Assembly: GCA_902795675.1 (NCBI GenBank) | Contig: CADBLZ010000082.1 | Coordinates: forward strand, 1 to 8,029 | Source: an uncultured Erysipelotrichaceae bacterium | GTDB lineage: Bacteria; Bacillota_I; Bacilli_A; RF39; UBA660 | Length of the DNA stretch: 8,029 nucleotides | Direction: 5' to 3' | Shown: one piece after another, positions 1 to 5,427 of the stretch | Position numbering within the stretch: position 1 is the first letter of the stretch | Layout: every line of letters begins with the position of its first letter | The notes under the pieces: generated by a model | The model's input: only the letters and a program-made list of their open reading frames with translations | Database searches by the model: none | Told to the model about the DNA's origin: nothing | Made by a program: the position numbers and the translations under genes

Positions 1-4
1 ATAA

Positions 5-1240
5 ATGAACTGTCCAAATTGTAATCAAGAAGTTCAAAATGACGTATCATTTTGTCCTTTCTGTGGTAAATACTTAAAAGATCATCCAGATTATAATCTT
101 AATCCAGTAATAAAGGAAAATGATTATAATCCCCAACCAAAACCAGTTCTAATAAAGAAGAGTAATAAAAAGAACTCTAATACTTTAATATCGCTAATCT
201 TTATCTTTATATGGGGTTTATCAATATATTTTATTGTTAATAATATAACTGATAATTATTACTTTGAAGGTGAAACAGAAATAACTGTTACAGAACCAAG
301 CGGTGGCGGTAATACAACAGTTGATCCCGAACCAGAACCACAACCAATAACACCCCAAAATCCTAATGTTGTTGGTGTAACAAAAATCGTTTACAATCAT
401 AAATATAATAACTTATCTAATTTAAAAAGTGAATTAGATGTACGTAACTTAATTGTTAATGATTCAACTAATCAAAAGGGTGACTGCCCACAAGATGTTA
501 AAAAAATAGAAAATGAAATTATCAATCGTTATAACATTACAGCCGTTAACTTGTGTGAATTAGATTTAGATTTTGCAATCGAGTTAGAAAATGTTGTTGA
601 TTACATATATAATAACTATCCAACTGCTAGAGGATACTTAACTAACATAACTTTAGCTAATATAGATGACTCATCATCATTTATGGCTGCTTTCATGCCA
701 CTATATACATTTGCTACATCTAATACATCATCTAGATATCCAATTGGTACAAAGAGTATGATTATCTTAAATGCAAAATACTTCCTTAACACACAAAAAA
801 TAAGTAATTCAGTTGAATATGGTTCATCTAGTGGATACTTCCCTAAAAACGCTACTAGATCTAGTACTGTAGCTCATGAATTTGGTCATTACTTATCATA
901 TGTTGCTATGTTAAATCATTATGGTCAAGGCGGATTCACTTATACAACAGCTACCCGTTCAACACCATTAGTAAATGTTAATAACGATTTTATAGATGGT
1001 AACTTTAGTTATCGAATTATTAATGAAGGTTATGAAGCATATATTAAAGATACTGGTAAGAACATATCATTTGATGACTTTAGAGCAAGTATATCTAAAT
1101 ATGCTATTGCTAAAGATAGTACCGGCGCATATATCTATGACGAAACAGTTGCTGAAGCTTTCCATGATGTATATTTAAATCATGAAGACTGTGCTCCAGC
1201 ATCAAGATATATCTTCAAGTCATTAATGAAATACTTATAG
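5..1240 (+). CDS. Zinc-ribbon, membrane-anchored zinc metallopeptidase, lethal-factor (M34)-like
   Basis: The 411-residue product has three visible parts. Residues 1-21 form a zinc ribbon with two CxxC pairs (C3/C6 and C17/C20). After a Lys-rich stretch (50-57) comes one hydrophobic span (about 60-80), which predicts the N-terminus inside and the rest outside. A Pro/Glu/Gly-rich linker (about 95-122) leads to a large outer domain. This domain carries HEFGH at 291-295, the zinc-binding and catalytic motif of clan MA peptidases. About 85 residues later ETVAEAF (380-386) closely matches the EFFAEAF helix that supplies the third zinc ligand in anthrax lethal factor, so E380 is the likely ligand. 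SKYA (364-367) may match the catalytic Tyr region. C161 and C184 could form a disulfide. The substrate is unknown. The start is set by the zinc ribbon at the very N-terminus; its ribosome binding site lies outside the window. It is first of three closely spaced genes. The peptidase call is solid; the M34-like assignment is inferred from motifs. Confidence 0.82.
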   Translation: MNCPNCNQEVQNDVSFCPFCGKYLKDHPDYNLNPVIKENDYNPQPKPVLIKKSNKKNSNTLISLIFIFIWGLSIYFIVNNITDNYYFEGETEITVTEPSGGGNTTVDPEPEPQPITPQNPNVVGVTKIVYNHKYNNLSNLKSELDVRNLIVNDSTNQKGDCPQDVKKIENEIINRYNITAVNLCELDLDFAIELENVVDYIYNNYPTARGYLTNITLANIDDSSSFMAAFMPLYTFATSNTSSRYPIGTKSMIILNAKYFLNTQKISNSVEYGSSSGYFPKNATRSSTVAHEFGHYLSYVAMLNHYGQGGFTYTTATRSTPLVNVNNDFIDGNFSYRIINEGYEAYIKDTGKNISFDDFRASISKYAIAKDSTGAYIYDETVAEAFHDVYLNHEDCAPASRYIFKSLMKYL

Positions 1241-1244
1241 GAGG
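1239..1244 (+). promoter_or_regulatory. Ribosome binding site overlapping a stop codon
   Basis: A perfect AGGAGG begins inside the TAG stop of the metallopeptidase gene and lies 5 bases before the ATG at 1250. Termination of the first gene therefore occurs on the ribosome binding site of the second, which suggests coupled translation of the pair. Confidence 0.85.
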
Positions 1245-1249
1245 TTAAT

Positions 1250-2824
1250 ATGAAAAAAGTAATATATACAATAATTCTATTTACAATATTCATGATTACT
1301 CCTAATGCCTTATCATTTAATATTGATATGGATAAAATAAATATCTCATCTTCTGCTGATGAACTAACTAAAGATTTAGATAATAGTTACAAAATAGATA
1401 CAACATCCTTTGGTAAAAAAGTAGTTGAAGATAAAAAAGCAGAAGAAATAGCTATAGCATTAACTAAAATAGCTAAAACAAAAAATATATCTAAAGATGA
1501 TATCATTGATTACATGTTTGTATCAGGCGGCGCAAGTGCTATCGCATCATCAATCTTAGTTGATTCATATATTGGTGAACTAAATAATCATGACTTATCT
1601 TATGATCGTATTAATAACATAAGAGTAATTAAAAGTGATGAAGGTATCTTAACTTTTGTTTATATATCTAATGCTCTTGTTGATAACAAGAAAGAAGATA
1701 TCGTTTTCACATATTGGTTAAAAGAACAAAATAAAACTTACAAATTATACTATCCTGTAGTTAACTTAGGTGAAGATTTAGAAGCATACTTTAATAGCAT
1801 AACTAGTGTTGAACTACAAGGAAATATTATTGGTGAATCTTATAACAAAGTATCACTTAATAATAATTCTAAAGATGATCAAAAACTAACAACACTATTT
1901 AATAATAATAAAAATAAAGTAGTTTCTATCTCTGGTCTTAAAGATGGTGGTGTAGATACTTTTGGTAATGGTTTCTTTATTAGAAAAGGTATTATTGTAA
2001 CTACATGGACATTATTAGAAGATATCTTAAATAAAGATGAATATATGTATGTTAACGATTCTAATAATAATACTTATCAAGTAGATAAAGTAATCGCAGC
2101 AGATACAAAATATAATGTCGTAATCTTAAAACTAAAAGAAGAAGTTGGTGAACCAGTAACACTTATCAATACTGATTCCTTAACTAAAAATGAAACTATC
2201 TATACTATTAATAGTAAAGAAAACGTTGGTTTCCTAATCAACTATGGTACATACATTAATAATAATGATGGTATTATTAATAACTTATTACCATTAAAAA
2301 AAGCTGATCAAGGAAGTATCTTACTTAATAGTGAAGGAAATGTCTTTGGTTTTAATACTTCTGATAATATCAACTCACCAGAAAGTATAGCTCATTCAAC
2401 TGATTACTTAATGTCCCTTCAAGAAAAACTAAATAACTTAGATTTTAGTTCTATTACAGGTGAAGAGATAACTAACTTTAAAAATAACTATTACGTAACA
2501 TATGATGAAGAAAAAAAATTTAATAATGTTAAAGATAATATTTGGGACGTATATAAGAAAATAGGTAAACTAGAAGATACTATTAACTTAGATATTATAA
2601 AAAAGTCTTATAAAAATAATATCTTAACTATTAGATATAAGAATAACTATACTGATTCCTTAAATACATTATACTTACTATCAGATTATATTGATGAATT
2701 AGAAAATGAAGGATATAAATGTACTTATAACTCATTAAATAAATACATTTATAAAAATGATAAATATAAGATAATCATCAAAGAAAACATGAACTATCTT
2801 ATCATTATCATGATGGAGGTATAA
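1250..2824 (+). CDS. Secreted HtrA/trypsin-like pseudoprotease
   Basis: The 524-residue product starts with a Sec signal peptide (MKK, hydrophobic core to about residue 17, possible cleavage near A20 or S22; no lipobox Cys). Residues about 25-200 are an unrecognised domain. Residues about 222-390 read like the chymotrypsin-fold core of HtrA/DegP proteases, with strand patterns resembling GxGFIIxxGxIVT, DLAVLKL and SGGPLLNxxGxVxGxN. The expected catalytic positions are changed: His is T254 (in VTTWTLL), Asp is N289 (in YNVVILKL), and Ser is Q354 (in ADQGSILLN). The domain is therefore probably catalytically dead and may act as a binding or scaffold module. Residues about 415-524 are a further small domain rich in Asn, Lys and Tyr with no recognised family. 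The gene lies 9 bases after the metallopeptidase and 1 base before the next gene, so the three are probably co-transcribed. The fold is inferred from pattern matching; the substitutions are seen directly if the alignment holds. Confidence 0.72.
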   Translation: MKKVIYTIILFTIFMITPNALSFNIDMDKINISSSADELTKDLDNSYKIDTTSFGKKVVEDKKAEEIAIALTKIAKTKNISKDDIIDYMFVSGGASAIASSILVDSYIGELNNHDLSYDRINNIRVIKSDEGILTFVYISNALVDNKKEDIVFTYWLKEQNKTYKLYYPVVNLGEDLEAYFNSITSVELQGNIIGESYNKVSLNNNSKDDQKLTTLFNNNKNKVVSISGLKDGGVDTFGNGFFIRKGIIVTTWTLLEDILNKDEYMYVNDSNNNTYQVDKVIAADTKYNVVILKLKEEVGEPVTLINTDSLTKNETIYTINSKENVGFLINYGTYINNNDGIINNLLPLKKADQGSILLNSEGNVFGFNTSDNINSPESIAHSTDYLMSLQEKLNNLDFSSITGEEITNFKNNYYVTYDEEKKFNNVKDNIWDVYKKIGKLEDTINLDIIKKSYKNNILTIRYKNNYTDSLNTLYLLSDYIDELENEGYKCTYNSLNKYIYKNDKYKIIIKENMNYLIIIMMEV

Positions 2825-2825
2825 T

Positions 2826-3332
2826 ATGAAAAAATATATACCTTATATCATAATTGTTATCTTAATAATCGTATCTATTGTTATCTTACTTAATCTAAAA
2901 ATAAGTAAGAAAGAATATAAGAACAATTACTTTAGTATTACATATGATACAACATGGAAGAAAGTAAGTAATAAAGATGGTTTATTACTAGAACATAAAA
3001 AAACTAAAAGTACACTAACTATCAAAACAAAAGAACTAGAAGATAAATACTTTAGTACAAAACTATCAGACAGAACAGAAGATATTATTTATAGTATTAA
3101 AGAAGAAAACAAATCATATAAAGAAATATCTTCTAATACAAATGATGATGGTTCAATTAGTTACTTATTTGAATCAGAAGATACTAATACTTTAGTAAGA
3201 ATATACAAACAAGATAACTTACTATTAATTGCTTATTATGAAGCTAAAATAGAAGATTTTGATGCTGTTTTAGATAGCGTTGACAGTGCTTTAAATACAC
3301 TAAAATTAACCCCTGGAATAAAAATAGATTAA
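2826..3332 (+). CDS. Small single-span membrane protein, possible PsbP/DcrB-like outer domain
   Basis: The 168-residue product has a very hydrophobic segment at residues about 5-23, after MKK, with no cleavable-looking site and no lipobox Cys. It is probably an uncleaved anchor with the rest outside the cell. The remaining 140 residues contain YFSITYDTTWKKV (35-47), similar to the opening strand and conserved Trp of PsbP/DcrB-like domains. They end in an amphipathic helix (about 143-160) followed by a short tail, also typical of that fold. This family link is weak and I would otherwise call the protein hypothetical. Translation starts 1 base after the preceding stop, and its GGAGG (2815-2819) lies inside the end of the preceding gene. 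That argues for coupled expression with the pseudoprotease. It is the last gene of the three-gene unit. Confidence 0.75.
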   Translation: MKKYIPYIIIVILIIVSIVILLNLKISKKEYKNNYFSITYDTTWKKVSNKDGLLLEHKKTKSTLTIKTKELEDKYFSTKLSDRTEDIIYSIKEENKSYKEISSNTNDDGSISYLFESEDTNTLVRIYKQDNLLLIAYYEAKIEDFDAVLDSVDSALNTLKLTPGIKID

Positions 3333-3364
3333 AGTGCTAATTTGACATTTTAATCTATTTTTTT
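3321..3364 (+). terminator. Intrinsic terminator of the three-gene envelope unit
   Basis: A perfect 13-base inverted repeat (3321-3333 with 3349-3361) encloses a 15-base loop and runs into a T tract (3358-3364). The stem is nearly all A/T, so it is weaker than a GC-rich terminator. Its 5' arm covers the last codons and the TAA of the upstream gene. The loop holds the -35 hexamer of the next promoter. Confidence 0.75.
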
Positions 3365-3371
3365 ATATAAT
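3342..3371 (+). promoter_or_regulatory. Consensus promoter for ysxC, embedded in the upstream terminator
   Basis: TTGACA (3342-3347) and TATAAT (3366-3371) are both perfect housekeeping sigma-factor hexamers, separated by 18 bases. Transcription should start near 3378, just before the GGAGAG ribosome binding site (3380-3385), giving a very short 5' leader of about 17 bases. The spacer consists of the terminator's 3' arm and T tract. Confidence 0.82.
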
Positions 3372-3394
3372 TATGAAACGGAGAGATAATATAT

Positions 3395-3976
3395 ATGAAA
3401 ATTAACACAGTTGAACTAAAAACTATTGCTGTTAGAGAATCACAATATCCAACTGATTTAAAACCAGAGTTCTTACTTGTTGGTCGTTCTAACGTTGGTA
3501 AAAGTTCATTTATAAACACAATCGTTCAAAGAAAGAATTATGCTCATACATCAGCTACACCAGGTAAAACAAAAACATTAAACTTCTACTCAGTAAATGA
3601 AGAATTCTATTTAGTTGATGTACCAGGTTATGGTTATGCTTTAGGTAGTCATGATACACAACATAAATTTGGTATGATGATTGAAGAATACATTGTTAAA
3701 AGAACTAATTTAAAAAGAGTATTCTTACTAATTGATAGTAAAGTAGGACCAACAGAAGACGATGAATTAATGTTTAACTATTTAAAATATTACAAATTAC
3801 CAGTTACTATCATTGCTACTAAAAGTGATAAAGTTAAACAATCACTTAAAGCTAAAACTGATAAAATGTTAAATAGTGCATTTGAACTAACTGAAACTGA
3901 CAATATCATTTACTTCTCATCAGTTGAAAAAACTGGTCGTGAAGAAGTATATGCTACTATAGAACAAAACTTATAA
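3395..3976 (+). CDS. ysxC: Ribosome biogenesis GTP-binding protein YsxC/EngB
   Basis: This is a cytoplasmic TrmE-Era-EngA-YihA-Septin-family GTPase that assists late assembly of the 50S ribosomal subunit and is essential in Bacillus subtilis. At 193 residues the length is normal for the family. The P-loop GRSNVGKS is at 30-37, the switch I region TPGKT at 55-59, DVPGYGYA (the family's G3 signature) at 75-82, TKSD (G4, guanine specificity) at 142-145, and the G5 region SSVEKTG at 175-181. All GTP-binding motifs are intact. The start ATG follows GGAGAG at 3380-3385 with a somewhat long spacing. The gene has its own consensus promoter and its own terminator, so it appears monocistronic. Its downstream neighbour is der, another 50S-assembly GTPase. 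Confidence 0.96.
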   Translation: MKINTVELKTIAVRESQYPTDLKPEFLLVGRSNVGKSSFINTIVQRKNYAHTSATPGKTKTLNFYSVNEEFYLVDVPGYGYALGSHDTQHKFGMMIEEYIVKRTNLKRVFLLIDSKVGPTEDDELMFNYLKYYKLPVTIIATKSDKVKQSLKAKTDKMLNSAFELTETDNIIYFSSVEKTGREEVYATIEQNL

Positions 3977-4005
3977 AAGAACTAGTAACAGTTCTTTTTA
4001 TTTTT
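3975..4005 (+). terminator. Intrinsic terminator of ysxC
   Basis: A 9-base stem (3975-3983 with 3990-3998) and a 6-base loop AGTAAC are followed by two T runs, 3995-3999 and 4001-4005. The 5' arm begins within the TAA stop of ysxC. Confidence 0.85.
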
Positions 4006-4032
4006 GCTTAATAAGCTAATATGTGTTAAAAT
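4004..4032 (+). promoter_or_regulatory. Extended -10 promoter for der
   Basis: TTGCTT (4004-4009) lies 17 bases upstream of TAAAAT (4027-4032). The -10 is preceded by TG one base away (4024-4025), an extended -10 element common in Gram-positive bacteria. The start should be near 4039, a few bases before the AGGAGG at 4045-4050. The -35 overlaps the T tract of the ysxC terminator. Confidence 0.72.
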
Positions 4033-4044
4033 ATCAATTGTTAA

Positions 4045-4050
4045 AGGAGG
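4045..4050 (+). promoter_or_regulatory. Ribosome binding site that fixes the der start
   Basis: A perfect AGGAGG lies 7 bases before the ATG at 4058. An in-frame TTG at 4004 would add 18 residues, but it has no ribosome binding site and lies upstream of the predicted transcription start. The ATG at 4058 is therefore the start. Confidence 0.9.
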
Positions 4051-4057
4051 GGTTACT

Positions 4058-5383
4058 ATGAAAACTGTCTGCTTAATCGGAAGACCAAACGTTGGTAAAT
4101 CCACATTATTTAATCGTTTAATAAATGAGAAAAAAGCCATTATTCTAGATACTCCAGGTGTAACTAGAGATAGAGTATATGGTAATTGTGAATTTAATGA
4201 TAAAAGATTCTTACTAGTTGATACTGGTGGAATTGATTATGGTAAAGGAGACTTTAACCAAGATATCAAAGCCCAAGCTGAACTAGCAATCGATGAATCT
4301 GATGTAATCGTATTTGTTGTTGATGGACGAGAAGAATTAACAGCAAATGACTTATCTATTAGAAACATGTTAATCAAAACAAACAAAAAAGTTATAGTAG
4401 CTCTTAATAAACTTGATAACTATCGTATAGCAGAAGAAAGAGTAAACTATTACTATGAACTAGGTTTTGAACATATCATCTCTTTATCAGCTGTTCAAGG
4501 TATTGGTATTGAAGCATTACTAGAAGAAATAACTAAAGATATGTCTGAAACATTATCTGTTCAAGATGATACTTTAAAATTCTGTATCATCGGAAGACCA
4601 AACGTTGGTAAATCATCTCTAACTAATGCTATAATTGGTGAAGATAGATCTATCGTATCTAATATTGCTGGTACAACAAGAGATGCAATTGATACAAAAT
4701 TCAAATATAATGGTGAAACTTATACTGTTATCGATACTGCTGGAATGCGTAAAAAAGGAAAAATATATGAAGAAATAGAAAAATATAGTTTACTTAGAGC
4801 GTTAAAAGCAATCGAAAGAGCTGACGTATGTGTTATCGTTATCAATGCTGAAGAAGGTATTATAGAACATGATAAACATATTGCTGGTTATGCAATTGAT
4901 GCTGGTAAAGGTGTTGTTCTAGTAGTAAATAAATGGGATACTATCGAAGATAAAGAAAAAGCTATTAAATACTGGACTGACTTAATTAAAGCTGAATTCC
5001 AATTCATGCCTTATGTAAAACCAGTTTTCTTAAGTGCTTTAACTAAAAAACGTATCCATACACTAATGCCAGAAATAATAAATGCTTACAACAACAACCA
5101 TCGTGAAATAAAAACAAGTGACTTAAATGAAATAATTATGGAAGCTAATCGTTTACATCAAGCACCTAGTTATAAAGGAAGAAGATTAAAGATATACTTT
5201 ACAACACAAACTGGTATCTGTCCTCCTAAAATAACTATTAAATGTAACGATAAAGGTTTAGTTCACTTTAGTTATGAAAGATACTTAGAAAATACAATTA
5301 GAAGTAACTTCGACTTTAGCGGAACACCAATCATTTTACAATTTAAGAATAAAGGTAGTAAAGACGACATAGAAGAAGATTAA
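4058..5383 (+). CDS. der: Ribosome biogenesis GTPase Der/EngA
   Basis: Der is an essential cytoplasmic double GTPase that binds the maturing 50S subunit. From the ATG at 4058 the protein is 441 residues, close to the usual length. The first G domain has GRPNVGKS (8-15), DTGG (55-58), NKLD (117-120) and SA (144-145). The second has GRPNVGKS (179-186), DTAG (226-229), NKWD (291-294) and SA (326-327). The C-terminal region (about 350-441), with its RLHQAPSYKGRRLKIY stretch, is the KH-like domain that follows the G domains in Der. All motifs are intact. The gene ends with an acidic tail (DDIEED) whose codons also build the terminator. It has its own promoter and terminator and follows ysxC, so two 50S-assembly GTPases sit side by side but appear separately transcribed. 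Confidence 0.97.
   Translation: MKTVCLIGRPNVGKSTLFNRLINEKKAIILDTPGVTRDRVYGNCEFNDKRFLLVDTGGIDYGKGDFNQDIKAQAELAIDESDVIVFVVDGREELTANDLSIRNMLIKTNKKVIVALNKLDNYRIAEERVNYYYELGFEHIISLSAVQGIGIEALLEEITKDMSETLSVQDDTLKFCIIGRPNVGKSSLTNAIIGEDRSIVSNIAGTTRDAIDTKFKYNGETYTVIDTAGMRKKGKIYEEIEKYSLLRALKAIERADVCVIVINAEEGIIEHDKHIAGYAIDAGKGVVLVVNKWDTIEDKEKAIKYWTDLIKAEFQFMPYVKPVFLSALTKKRIHTLMPEIINAYNNNHREIKTSDLNEIIMEANRLHQAPSYKGRRLKIYFTTQTGICPPKITIKCNDKGLVHFSYERYLENTIRSNFDFSGTPIILQFKNKGSKDDIEED
4076..4101 (+). repeat. 26-base direct repeat, copy 1 (first Der P-loop)
   Basis: This stretch encodes the first P-loop and is identical at the DNA level to 4589-4614. The two copies are 513 bases apart, a multiple of three. 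Confidence 0.85.
4589..4614 (+). repeat. 26-base direct repeat, copy 2 (second Der P-loop)
   Basis: This is the second copy of the repeat at 4076-4101 and encodes the second P-loop. Synonymous positions are also identical, although the two G domains otherwise differ widely. Confidence 0.85.
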
Positions 5384-5397
5384 TCTTCTTCTTTTTT
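5371..5397 (+). terminator. Intrinsic terminator of der with the stop codon in its loop
   Basis: A perfect 9-base stem (5371-5379 with 5384-5392) and TTAA tetraloop are followed by six T residues (5392-5397). The loop includes the TAA stop at 5381-5383, so the last codons of der form the 5' arm. Confidence 0.88.
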
Positions 5398-5398
5398 A

Positions 5399-5407
5399 TG
5401 CTATAAT
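5399..5407 (+). promoter_or_regulatory. Extended -10 promoter for the transglutaminase-like gene
   Basis: TATAAT (5402-5407) is preceded by TGC (5399-5401), a perfect extended -10. No good -35 is seen at the expected distance, where the der terminator stem lies. Transcription would begin near 5414, just ahead of AGGTGA (5418-5423). Confidence 0.65.
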
Positions 5408-5427
5408 TAAATAGAATAGGTGATAAT

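Noticed and set aside
996..1178. A 60-codon + strand open frame inside the metallopeptidase gene
   Set aside because: It lies in another frame over the region leading up to the conserved ETVAEAF helix, has no ribosome binding site, and its translation has no recognisable features.
5..1240. A secreted anthrax-type toxin
   Set aside because: The N-terminal zinc ribbon and uncleaved membrane span indicate an anchored protein. There is no binding domain for a translocation partner and no toxin-like neighbour.
1250..2824. Calling the second gene an active HtrA/DegP protease
   Set aside because: The best alignment puts Thr, Asn and Gln at the His, Asp and Ser positions. S356 is two residues past the expected nucleophile and cannot be assumed to replace it.
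4004..4057. TTG start giving an 18-residue longer Der
   Set aside because: The extra segment covers the der promoter and ribosome binding site and has no Der-like sequence. AGGAGG is ideally placed for the ATG at 4058.
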